Shown: piece after piece, positions 1-5,589 of the stretch | Numbering within the stretch: position 1 is the stretch's first letter | How the letters are laid out: every line of letters starts with the position of its first letter | Source of the DNA: Neptunomonas sp. | GTDB taxonomy: Bacteria; Pseudomonadota; Gammaproteobacteria; Pseudomonadales; Balneatricaceae | Direction of reading: 5' to 3' | DNA: 6,390 nucleotides | Assembly (NCBI GenBank): GCA_004195305.1 | Contig: SDWN01000331.1 | Coordinates: 1 to 6,390, forward strand | Notes under the pieces: generated by a model | The model's database searches: none | What the model was told of the DNA's origin: nothing | What the model saw: only the letters and a program-made list of their open reading frames with translations | Made by a program: the position numbers and the translations under genes

Positions 1-19
1 AGATGTGTATAAGAGACAG
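1..19 (+). other. Sequencing adapter remnant (Tn5 mosaic end)
   Basis: The first 19 bases read AGATGTGTATAAGAGACAG, which is exactly the Tn5 transposase mosaic end used in tagmentation libraries. The same sequence occurs inverted at the other end of the contig. It is untrimmed library sequence, not genome. An open frame that starts in it at GTG 5-7 gives the artificial peptide prefix MYKRQ. Confidence 0.97.
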
Positions 20-460
20 ATATTTGAACAGATCCCGCTGACCCAGCACATGGGGTTTGAGCGGATCGCTTACGACGGTCGCGACCTGGCGTTCGAGCTT
101 TCACTCCAGCCCAATCATAACGACAAGGGCACCGCCTTCGCCGGTGCTCTTAGCGCTGCTGCCAACCTGTGCGGTTGGGGGGCGATCACCCTGCTGCTTG
201 AAAACGAGGCAAAAGCTTACGATGTAGTGATCCGCGATAGTCGGCTTGAATACATGCTGCCGGTGACCGAGGGTTTTCGGGTCCAGGCGCATCTGCCCGA
301 GCCGGAGCAGGTCGATAGCTTTGTGCAACGCTTGCGTGAGCGCGGCAAGGCCAGGATCGATCTGATCGTAGAGGTGGTTGAACAGGGCCAGCAATGCTTT
401 AAGTTTAGTGGCAGTTATGTGGCGCTAGAAAAGAAGCAGTGGTTGTCATCAAATCGTTAA
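20..460 (+). CDS. madB: Malonyl-ACP decarboxylase, hot-dog fold (MadB, or C-terminal domain of MadA/YiiD); 5'-truncated
   Basis: The gene enters from the left contig end, so its start codon is not in the window; the genomic part encodes 146 residues. The sequence resembles the C-terminal hot-dog domain of E. coli YiiD: an IPLTQHMGF opening, then the conserved loop NHNDKGTAFAG (about residues 32-42 of the genomic part), then the GALSAAANLCGWG helix. From family knowledge, this domain decarboxylates malonyl-ACP to acetyl-ACP and so gives FabH-independent priming of fatty-acid synthesis in the cytoplasm. An Asn on the conserved loop is catalytic in the Shewanella protein; I see two candidates (Asn32, Asn34) and cannot say which corresponds. 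If it is a stand-alone MadB (about 150 residues), only a short N-terminus is lost. If it is MadA, a whole GNAT acetyltransferase domain lies outside the window. It was annotated in older schemes only as a putative thioesterase. The gene ends with TAA at 458-460, 115 bases before the cyclase gene. Confidence 0.85.
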   Translation: MFEQIPLTQHMGFERIAYDGRDLAFELSLQPNHNDKGTAFAGALSAAANLCGWGAITLLLENEAKAYDVVIRDSRLEYMLPVTEGFRVQAHLPEPEQVDSFVQRLRERGKARIDLIVEVVEQGQQCFKFSGSYVALEKKQWLSSNR

Positions 461-523
461 GCGGCGCCCATAGAGTGCGTGTTACTTGGCCTGGATCAAG
501 GCGGGAGGGTATTACTGCTGGTG

Positions 524-529
524 TATAAT
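524..529 (+). promoter_or_regulatory. Candidate -10 element for the diguanylate cyclase gene
   Basis: A perfect TATAAT lies 47 bases before the cyclase start codon. At 17-base spacing the -35 position reads GCGGGA, which is poor, and there is no correctly spaced TG extension. If real, this sigma-70-type promoter would need help from an activator or be weak. It would let the cyclase be transcribed independently of the upstream madB gene. Confidence 0.35.
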
Positions 530-558
530 CAGGTGCGCGATAAGTCCTGAGCGCTGCT

Positions 559-566
559 AAGGAGGT
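559..566 (+). promoter_or_regulatory. Strong Shine-Dalgarno sequence fixing the cyclase start
   Basis: AAGGAGGT is a near-complete anti-16S match, with 10 bases between AGGAGG and ATG 576-578. The spacing is slightly long but it supports this start codon over later in-frame ones. Confidence 0.8.
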
Positions 567-575
567 CCGCCGCCA

Positions 576-1727
576 ATGTCTTTTGTTTCTCAACAGTTTC
601 CCTGGTTAGCTGCGCTGGCTGAGCGTGGGCTATTGCGACAGTTGCTTTCCCGGCGCGATCACGTGTTTGGTTTTAGTGGTGCCCGTGCGCACTACATCAA
701 CAGTCGGGTGCGGTTGCTGGCGCTTTTATTCGCCGTGCTGACCCCGTTATGGATTCCGGTTGATTACTTTCTGCTGGAGAGGGATCAATTTCTGTTGATG
801 AGCATCGTGCGATTATTGTTTTCGATGGGCCTGTTAATGCTGTATGCAGTACCTGAAACCGGCGTTCGGCTGTTTCAGGCGCGGCGCCGGCTGGTCGTTC
901 TGATGCTTCTGCCGACGCTGTTTCATCTGTTAACCCAGTCCATTCTGAAAGATGCCGCCTCCAACGAGCTGCTGCTCTGTTATTCGTTTTTGCCGTTTTT
1001 GATCATCGTCATGCACTGTATATTTCCGCTGGCACTGACCGAGGGTGTCGGCCTGGCAGTATTGACCATCACCCTGTTATCCCTCGGCGAGCTGTATCAG
1101 GGGGCGCTGTTCAGCGTCCGGGGCTTGATTGATTTGTGGCTGATGTTGCTGATCATGGGGGTGGCTATCTGGGCGCAGCTATCTCAGCTGCATATGCAGT
1201 TAAGGTTGTTTAACGAGGCAACAACCGATCCATTAACAGGGTTGCTCAATCGGCGTACATTGATGAAGCAGCTTAATCATGTGCAGCAGCAGTCGTTACG
1301 CACCGGTCGCCCCATGTCCCTGATGATGCTGGATCTGGATCATTTTAAACAGATCAATGACCGCTTTGGTCATCAGGGTGGTGATCGGGTGCTGGAACTT
1401 TTCGCACAGATTTTACAGCAGCAGGTGCGGAGCTCTGATTACGTATCCCGTTTTGGCGGCGAGGAGTTTTTAGTGTTGCTGACGGACGCGCGGCAACAGG
1501 ATGCGTTGCAGTTGGCGGAGCGTATTCTGAACGGTTGCCGTACCAGCAAGGTAGCGCTGGAGGATTGTCGCGAGATCCGTTTTGGTGTGAGTATTGGCGT
1601 GGCGCAGCTGGACGGTACAACGTCGGTAGAGGACTGCCTGAGCCAGGCTGATGCGGCCTTATACCAGGCAAAAACGCAGGGGCGGGATCGGGTCGTGCTG
1701 GCTGGTCTAGGAGCCGACCGAGAATAG
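576..1727 (+). CDS. Membrane-bound diguanylate cyclase (GGDEF protein)
   Basis: This 383-residue protein should make the second messenger c-di-GMP from two GTP at the inner face of the cytoplasmic membrane. Residues 1-45 are polar to amphipathic, followed by about six hydrophobic segments (roughly 46-66, 73-92, 105-123, 132-152, 155-171, 182-204) with no sizeable periplasmic sensor. I do not recognise this sensory module as a named family. The GGDEF domain spans about 214-376 and looks catalytically intact: DPLTGLLNRR at 218-227, the metal-binding D252 in LDLDHFKQIND, GHQGGD at 265-270, and the active loop GGEEF at 294-298 (GGEEF is an accepted active variant). The RxxD inhibitory site is present at 285-288, exactly five residues before GGEEF, so product feedback inhibition is expected. 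It has its own strong Shine-Dalgarno sequence. The last residues and the TAG stop fall inside the left arm of the inverted repeat at 1710-1727, so the GLGADRE tail may derive from an inserted repeat. Confidence 0.93.
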   Translation: MSFVSQQFPWLAALAERGLLRQLLSRRDHVFGFSGARAHYINSRVRLLALLFAVLTPLWIPVDYFLLERDQFLLMSIVRLLFSMGLLMLYAVPETGVRLFQARRRLVVLMLLPTLFHLLTQSILKDAASNELLLCYSFLPFLIIVMHCIFPLALTEGVGLAVLTITLLSLGELYQGALFSVRGLIDLWLMLLIMGVAIWAQLSQLHMQLRLFNEATTDPLTGLLNRRTLMKQLNHVQQQSLRTGRPMSLMMLDLDHFKQINDRFGHQGGDRVLELFAQILQQQVRSSDYVSRFGGEEFLVLLTDARQQDALQLAERILNGCRTSKVALEDCREIRFGVSIGVAQLDGTTSVEDCLSQADAALYQAKTQGRDRVVLAGLGADRE

Positions 1728-1760
1728 ACCAACCTACTCGGCAACCGCTCCTGCGTTGCT

Positions 1761-1774
1761 CTGCATCCATGCAG
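1761..1774. repeat. 14-base palindrome CTGCATCCATGCAG, copy 1
   Basis: Two perfect 6-base arms (CTGCAT and ATGCAG) flank a CC centre. An identical copy starts 97 bases later at 1858. It may be a protein-binding site, a small RNA hairpin or the core of an interspersed repeat. Confidence 0.8.
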
Positions 1775-1857
1775 TCGTGCGAAATTCGGTTCTATTAAGA
1801 TAGAGGGGGGGGCAGATTCACCGCTCATTTTTGTCAAATAGGACCACTATTCACAAA

Positions 1858-1871
1858 CTGCATCCATGCAG
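1858..1871. repeat. 14-base palindrome CTGCATCCATGCAG, copy 2
   Basis: Identical to the copy at 1761-1774 and in the same orientation. The sequence on either side differs between copies, so this is not a long tandem duplication. It is followed directly by a second small hairpin, TGCCC/GGGCA with loop TAC, at 1874-1886. Confidence 0.8.
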
Positions 1872-1900
1872 CTTGCCCTACGGGCAGCTATTGCTGTGTA

Positions 1901-1920
1901 AATCGGCTTTCCTGCCGATT
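1901..1920. other. Perfect 7-base stem hairpin
   Basis: AATCGGC (1901-1907) pairs with GCCGATT (1914-1920) around the six-base loop TTTCCT. There is no T-run after it on either strand, so it is not a standard intrinsic terminator. It lies inside the palindrome-rich segment and could be part of that element's folded structure. Confidence 0.5.
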
Positions 1921-2034
1921 AATCTTCGCAAATGACCGGTTAATCTGACTCAAAATACGTCTCTCTCGCTACGATCGCTATTCTCGGTCAGCCTCCAGGG
2001 TGGTCTGAACAATAGATCTGCCAGGTTAAAGCAC

Positions 2035-2065
2035 AACCGCACCTGTAGAGGTGCGGTTTGGTTTT
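2035..2065 (+). terminator. Intrinsic terminator between convergent cyclase and mscS genes
   Basis: AACCGCACCT (2035-2044) and AGGTGCGGTT (2049-2058) form a perfect 10-base stem with a GTAG loop, followed on the + strand by TGG and a run of five T. It would end + strand transcripts from the cyclase side. It begins only 9 bases past the mscS stop codon, so it probably also ends mscS transcripts on the - strand, although the T-tract there (GTGCTTT) is weaker. Confidence 0.88.
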
Positions 2066-2067
2066 TA

Positions 2068-2928
2068 TTAGGCTTGGGCCTTGCAGCAGCGGGTGCCTTC
2101 TGGAAAATGCATATGCACGTCCCGCTGTGGGTAAGGAATGGATATCCCTTGCTCATCAAAGGTCAGCTTGACCTTCTCATTCATGTCGAAATAGACCCCC
2201 CAGTAATCGGCCGAGTTGACGAACGCCCGAATCGTAAAGTTAACCGAATTATCCGCCAGGGCCGATAACAGTACCTGGCTCTCAGGATCTTTGAGGATCC
2301 GCCCATCCGCGGCCATCAGTTGCTCGAGGATGGATTTGGCTTTTTTCAAATCGTCCCCGTAACCGATCCCAAACTCCATATCCACACGCCGAATGGGGCT
2401 GAGCGAGTAGTTGGTGATGGTGCCGTTACTCATTGGGCCATTGGGGATAATGATGGTCTTGCGGTCACCCGTATGGAGGATGGTGTTGAAGATCTGAATC
2501 TCTTTAACTACGCCTGCTTGCCCTTGTGCTTCGATAAAGTCGCCGATCTTGTAGGGTTTGAACAGCAGGATTAAAACCCCGCCGGCAAAGTTAGAGAGGC
2601 TGCCTTGTAGGGCCAGGCCAACGGCTAAACCTGCCGCGCCAAAGATGGCAATAAAGGAGGTGGTTTCGATGCCTATCATCGATGCTACGCTGATCAGCAG
2701 CAGGATCTTGAGGACGGTGCCAGCCAGCTTCGCCAGGAACATCGCCAGCGTTGTTTCAACCTTGGCGGTCGTCAATGCCTTGATAAAACCGCGAATCAGG
2801 TAACTGATTATCCATAAGCCGATAAGCAGTGTCAGTAAAGCCAGCAAGATCTTAGTGCCATACAGGGTGGCGTATTCAATCAGCTGGCCAGAATATTTAT
2901 CGAGGAGTTCGATGTTTAGATCTTCCAT
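2068..2928 (-). CDS. mscS: Small-conductance mechanosensitive channel MscS
   Basis: The protein is 286 residues, the same length as E. coli MscS, and also begins MEDLN. It forms a homoheptameric inner-membrane channel that opens under membrane tension and releases small solutes during hypo-osmotic shock. Segments: TM1 about 22-46, TM2 about 60-84, pore-lining TM3 about 89-121, then the cytoplasmic beta and alpha/beta vestibule domains to the C-terminus. The pore signature GAAGLAVGLALQGSLSN is conserved. By alignment with E. coli, Leu101 and Leu105 correspond to the gate residues Leu105 and Leu109, Gln108-Gly109 to Gln112-Gly113, and Gly117 to the Gly121 hinge. PYPQRDVH near the end matches the family's C-terminal beta-barrel motif. 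The start is ATG at 2926-2928 with only a weak Shine-Dalgarno sequence (AAGAA). It lies 97 bases downstream of the dsbB-like gene in the same direction and I see no clear promoter between them, so co-transcription is possible. Confidence 0.95.
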   Translation of the reverse strand: MEDLNIELLDKYSGQLIEYATLYGTKILLALLTLLIGLWIISYLIRGFIKALTTAKVETTLAMFLAKLAGTVLKILLLISVASMIGIETTSFIAIFGAAGLAVGLALQGSLSNFAGGVLILLFKPYKIGDFIEAQGQAGVVKEIQIFNTILHTGDRKTIIIPNGPMSNGTITNYSLSPIRRVDMEFGIGYGDDLKKAKSILEQLMAADGRILKDPESQVLLSALADNSVNFTIRAFVNSADYWGVYFDMNEKVKLTFDEQGISIPYPQRDVHMHFPEGTRCCKAQA

Positions 2929-3027
2929 AGTTTTAAGTTCTTGCTGTGGCAGGATTGGTAGCAGTGTTAGAGCAGCCTGTTCTGAGTCGCTGCTGGTCTG
3001 CGTTGATGAGCGTGTTAAAGAAACGGG

Positions 3028-3552
3028 TTATCTGAAATAACGCCGGTGTCTTTTTCGAAGTTGAATAAAACCAATTAATGACAAAAACAGGAATAGCAGT
3101 AAGGTCTGTTGCGGTTGCGTTAAGCCAATCAGGGTCCAGTGGGTGTCGGTACACTCGCTCGATCCGTTAATTAAGGTAGATAAAACCTCTTGTAGGGGGA
3201 CGTTCTGCAACAGGTATTTCAGTCCGGGGCCGCATTCGGTTGTCGGGTCTGCGGGGAGGCTCTGGAGCCAGATATGACGCAGGTTTAAGCCGATTCCAGT
3301 GATACTCAGTAAACCGCCCAGAGTGGCATAACAGCGTTGCCCAAACTGACGCGGGTTATGGGCCCAGGCTAGAAAAAACACGCAGGCAAGCGCAAGGACG
3401 ATCAGGCGGGATGCTATGCACAGGGGGCCGGGTGGTAAGCCAAGGCGCTGTTCAATAAAAATGACCGCGAAAAGCAAGGCGCTGACACAGGTCGCAAGTC
3501 CAATAAAATTGAGCGAGCGGTAGCGTGATCTAGAGTTGTCGAGGTAGTTCAA
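3028..3552 (-). CDS. dsbB: DsbB-family disulfide bond formation protein with a degenerate first redox motif
   Basis: This 174-residue inner-membrane protein has four predicted helices (about 14-34, 46-65, 71-92, 148-166). DsbB normally reoxidises periplasmic DsbA and passes electrons to quinone. The second periplasmic loop is conserved, with Cys107 (TECGPG) and Cys134 (SSECTDTHW), which correspond to Cys104 and Cys130 of E. coli. Arg49 matches the quinone-associated Arg48. The first loop, however, reads PPGPLCIASR where the family has xPCxLCxxxR: Cys45 is kept but the first CxxC cysteine is Gly42 (codon GGC, 3427-3429 on the - strand). TGC would need one base change, so this could be a real divergence or an error. 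Other cysteines (22, 57, 74) lie in or near helices. The start is TTG at 3550-3552; no ATG or GTG start is available before the upstream in-frame TGA. No dsbA is adjacent. The family is clear; normal DsbB activity is uncertain. Confidence 0.87.
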   Translation of the reverse strand: MNYLDNSRSRYRSLNFIGLATCVSALLFAVIFIEQRLGLPPGPLCIASRLIVLALACVFFLAWAHNPRQFGQRCYATLGGLLSITGIGLNLRHIWLQSLPADPTTECGPGLKYLLQNVPLQEVLSTLINGSSECTDTHWTLIGLTQPQQTLLLFLFLSLIGFIQLRKRHRRYFR

Positions 3553-3625
3553 AGTTGTCGTTCCCAGGGTGTCGCTAACTTGGTAGGGCGTTCAGGTTAT
3601 GCTCTCCAATAACAGAATGAATACC

Positions 3626-3654
3626 TTGATAAATCAATTACTCATAATAGTCAA
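3626..3654 (-). promoter_or_regulatory. Candidate promoter for the dsbB-like gene
   Basis: On the - strand, TTGACT (3649-3654) is separated by exactly 17 bases from TATCAA (3626-3631). This gives a good -35 and a moderate -10 about 75 bases before the TTG start codon. It is the best sigma-70-like promoter match I found in the window and could drive the dsbB-mscS pair. Confidence 0.5.
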
Positions 3655-3683
3655 CCGGCAAGGCGCTTATTCCTCGTTGGATA

Positions 3684-3709
3684 ACCCCTGGCGATGCTGG
3701 GGCAGGGGT
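3684..3709. promoter_or_regulatory. Inverted repeat in the divergent intergenic region
   Basis: ACCCCTG (3684-3690) and CAGGGGT (3703-3709) are perfect 7-base complements separated by 12 bases. There is no T-run on either side. It sits between the - strand dsbB promoter candidate and the + strand start region of the small membrane protein gene, so it could be a regulator binding site or a leader hairpin. No specific regulator is recognised. Confidence 0.35.
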
Positions 3710-3710
3710 C

Positions 3711-3726
3711 GATAATGCCGTACAAT
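3711..3726 (+). promoter_or_regulatory. Candidate -10 elements for the small membrane protein-rmuC pair
   Basis: GATAAT (3711-3716) and TACAAT (3721-3726) are both good -10 matches upstream of the proposed TTG start at 3760. Neither has a convincing -35 at 16-18 bases. Transcription starting from TACAAT would leave a leader of roughly 25-30 bases that contains the AGGAG ribosome site. Confidence 0.3.
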
Positions 3727-3746
3727 GCGCCGATTAATCTTATCTC

Positions 3747-3751
3747 AGGAG
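3747..3751 (+). promoter_or_regulatory. Shine-Dalgarno AGGAG selecting a TTG start
   Basis: AGGAG lies 8 bases before TTG 3760-3762. The upstream in-frame ATG codons (3694 and 3715) lack such a site, and they would add a non-hydrophobic tail ahead of the first membrane helix. This decides the start of the following gene. Confidence 0.6.
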
Positions 3752-3759
3752 TGTATGCC

Positions 3760-4110
3760 TTGGACCCTATTATCATCTTTTTGCTCAGTGGCCTGTTTCC
3801 AATGAGCGCCGCTATCGCCGCCAGTAAGTTAATGAAACTTACCGAAGAGCAGCGGCCTAGTTGGATCCAGGGTGAGTCCGGACTGCGCAATGTGGTGTTG
3901 TTGGGTAATCTGTTCGGGTTGATTTTAATCGCAGCGCTCTGGTATGGATTTACTCATGTCGAGTGGTGGATCCCCTTGCTGTGTCTGGTGATCACCTTTC
4001 CTGTGGTTCATGTCATCATTATTGAGCGGTTATTTGGGTTATCAAAAAGCTTTATGTTCAGTGGTGCGCTATCGATCGCCGCTACCGGGCTGTTATGGCT
4101 GCATTGGTGA
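3760..4110 (+). CDS. Small four-helix membrane protein of unknown function, upstream of rmuC
   Basis: With the TTG start at 3760 the product is 116 residues. I do not recognise the family. It has about four hydrophobic segments (roughly 2-21, 44-64, 67-90, 95-114), including a short strongly hydrophobic N-terminal helix that begins straight after MDP. The polar loop at about 25-43 (KLTEEQRPSWIQGESGLRN) is the main soluble part; a second short loop, IERLFGLSKS, precedes the last helix. No enzyme motif or cysteine pair is visible. A longer reading from ATG 3694 would give 138 residues but ignores the AGGAG ribosome site and would include the candidate -10 sequences. The stop TGA at 4108-4110 overlaps the start of rmuC, so the two are almost certainly translated from one message. 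A membrane partner or accessory role for RmuC, itself membrane-anchored, is only a guess from that linkage. Confidence 0.75.
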   Translation: MDPIIIFLLSGLFPMSAAIAASKLMKLTEEQRPSWIQGESGLRNVVLLGNLFGLILIAALWYGFTHVEWWIPLLCLVITFPVVHVIIIERLFGLSKSFMFSGALSIAATGLLWLHW

Positions 4111-5582
4111 ATACCTGGCTGGAGCAAGTGTCGCCTCTGTTGCTGGGTTTTGGTGCGGTCGCAGTGCTGTTAGGTTGGCTGCTCGGTTATCTGCCGCAAC
4201 GGAGTTTTCGACGCGCTAGTCAGGCTCAGGGGCTGCAGCAGTTACAGGCGCTAGAGGATCAACGTGGCGCGCTAGCTTGTCAGCATGAGGAGTTACAGCA
4301 GCGGAATACGGCGCTACAGGTAGAGCTGTCGGGGAGCCGCGAGCGGATTCATAGCTTGTTGCGGTTGGAGTCTCAGCTGACAGAGCGCGGTGAGCAGGTG
4401 CAGCGTTTGCAGCTGGATAAGGCTGCGTTGCAAACCCAGGTGTGTACGCTCCAGGTTCGCGCTGACGCCGAGCAGCAGCATCACGCCGAAAAACTGATGT
4501 TGCTGGAGCAGGCGGGAGAACGGATGCAGCAACAGTTTGTGCATCTGGGGCAGCAGATTTTTGATGATAATAGCCGTAAGTTCAGCGTGCAGCAGCAGGA
4601 TAAGATGCACTCTGTGTTGCAACCGCTGCGTGACCAGCTCGGCGATTTCAGGCGCCGGGTTGACGATGTTTATGATAAAGAATCCCGTGACCGACAGGGG
4701 CTGGTGGAGCAGATCGCGCAGCTAAAAACGCTTAATCTGCAGATGAGTCAAGACGCGATTAATTTGACTCAGGCGTTAAAAGGCGAAAACAAAATCCAGG
4801 GCAACTGGGGCGAGTTGGTGCTGGAGCGTATTTTAGAAGAGTCAGGGCTGAGGCGCGGTTACGAGTATGAGCTGCAGCTGAGTACGCAAGATGAGACTGG
4901 CCGGCGGCTGCAGCCTGATGTGGTGATTCATCTGCCCGAGCGCAAAGATATCATTGTCGATGCCAAAGTGTCTCTGGTCGCCTACGAACGCTACTGTTCG
5001 AGTGACGACAAGGTAGAGCAGCAGGCTGCGCTACGTGAGCATGTCAGTTCGATTAAACGTCATATCAAAGGTTTGAGCGAAAAGGGCTACGAGTTGTTAC
5101 CGGCCCTGCATTCGTTGGATTTCGTACTGTTGTTCATTCCGATAGAATCAGCCTTTCTGGCCGCGCTTGAGCAGGATCGGCAGCTGTTTGGTGATGCCTT
5201 TGAACGCAATATTTTATTGGTCAGCCCCTCCACGCTACTGGTAACCCTGCGCACCATCAGTAATATCTGGCGCTATGAAAAGCAGAGCGTCAATGCGCAA
5301 GAGATCGCCAAGCGTGGCGGTGAGCTGTATGACAAGTTTGTCGGTTTTGTGGCGGCGCTGGAAGATGTGGGCAAGCATATCGACCAAAGCCAGCGGGCCT
5401 GTGAGGTCGCAATGAATCGACTCTCGAGTGGCAAGGGTAATTTGATTAATCGTGCCAGCGAGCTGAAAAAACTAGGCATTAGGGCCAAGAAGTCCTTGCC
5501 GAACACGTTGCTCGACAGGGCGGATAGTGGTTCGGTTGAGTTGGATGGGATCGGTTGCAGTGGCCCGGATACTGTCGGCTAA
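4095..5582 (+). CDS. rmuC: RmuC family protein (DNA recombination-associated, putative nuclease fold)
   Basis: This 495-residue protein is close to the usual RmuC length (475 in E. coli). One N-terminal membrane helix (about 14-32) is followed by a long glutamine- and leucine-rich coiled-coil region (about 44-160) and the conserved RmuC domain (about 230-465). Family hallmarks include GNWGE at 236-240, LERILEESGLRRGYEY after it, and a PD-(D/E)xK-like arrangement with P274-D275 and D289-A290-K291, suggesting a restriction-endonuclease-like core. In E. coli rmuC was found as a mutation that raises inversion at short inverted repeats; its biochemical activity is not well established. ATG 4095 overlaps the preceding gene by 16 bases. 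GTG 4107, which forms a GTGA overlap with the upstream stop, would give a protein four residues shorter and is equally plausible. Neither has a strong Shine-Dalgarno sequence, which fits translational coupling. The last ~25 residues (after about 470) are outside the conserved domain. Confidence 0.94.
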   Translation: MAALVNTWLEQVSPLLLGFGAVAVLLGWLLGYLPQRSFRRASQAQGLQQLQALEDQRGALACQHEELQQRNTALQVELSGSRERIHSLLRLESQLTERGEQVQRLQLDKAALQTQVCTLQVRADAEQQHHAEKLMLLEQAGERMQQQFVHLGQQIFDDNSRKFSVQQQDKMHSVLQPLRDQLGDFRRRVDDVYDKESRDRQGLVEQIAQLKTLNLQMSQDAINLTQALKGENKIQGNWGELVLERILEESGLRRGYEYELQLSTQDETGRRLQPDVVIHLPERKDIIVDAKVSLVAYERYCSSDDKVEQQAALREHVSSIKRHIKGLSEKGYELLPALHSLDFVLLFIPIESAFLAALEQDRQLFGDAFERNILLVSPSTLLVTLRTISNIWRYEKQSVNAQEIAKRGGELYDKFVGFVAALEDVGKHIDQSQRACEVAMNRLSSGKGNLINRASELKKLGIRAKKSLPNTLLDRADSGSVELDGIGCSGPDTVG

Positions 5583-5589
5583 GCTGATT

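Larger units (their letters stand above)
1710..1996. repeat. Palindrome-rich non-coding segment bounded by an imperfect 18/19-base inverted repeat (MITE-like candidate)
   Basis: The left arm at 1710-1727 reads GGAGCCGACCGAGAATAG. The reverse complement of 1978-1996 reads GGAGGCTGACCGAGAATAG. They share 12 consecutive bases plus GGAG, differing by one gap and one mismatch. Between them no credible gene exists on either strand. The interior holds several small dyads: two copies of CTGCATCCATGCAG, TCTAT/ATAGA at 1791-1804, AATAG/CTATT at 1837-1851, TGCCC/GGGCA at 1874-1886, AATCGGC/GCCGATT at 1901-1920, and a run of eight G at 1805-1812. Size (about 290 bases) and terminal symmetry would fit a non-autonomous mobile or interspersed element. 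No flanking target-site duplication abuts the ends; TGGTCT does occur on both sides (1703-1708 and 2001-2006) but at unequal distances. The interpretation as an element is inference; the repeats themselves are directly visible. Confidence 0.4.

Noticed and set aside
1805..1812. Run of eight G residues as a phase-variation tract
   Set aside because: It lies in non-coding sequence and not within a promoter or reading frame that I can support; one short homopolymer alone is not evidence, and its length may be assembly-sensitive.
1354..1837. Two long - strand open frames opposite the end of the diguanylate cyclase gene (1354-1770 and 1439-1837)
   Set aside because: They lie antisense to the well-conserved GGDEF domain, have low-complexity Pro/Arg/Ser composition, no family resemblance and no ribosome site.
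1831..1859. TTGTCA as a -35 for a small RNA ending at the 2035 terminator
   Set aside because: The correctly spaced -10 position reads CAAACT, too poor to support a promoter call.
1950..2159. Open frame of 69 residues on the - strand across the mscS stop region
   Set aside because: It overlaps the conserved mscS end in another frame and reads through the terminator hairpin; no recognisable protein.
2933..3154. 73-residue - strand frame between dsbB and mscS
   Set aside because: Most of it overlaps the 3' end of the dsbB-like gene in another frame; no family resemblance and no Shine-Dalgarno sequence.
3694..3759. ATG 3694 or ATG 3715 as the start of the small membrane protein
   Set aside because: No ribosome site precedes them, while AGGAG at 3747-3751 is well placed for TTG 3760, and candidate -10 elements lie within the would-be extension.
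4314..4622. 102-residue - strand frame rich in Leu, Gln and His
   Set aside because: It is the antisense reading of the rmuC coiled-coil region, whose repetitive Gln/Leu codons produce such shadows.
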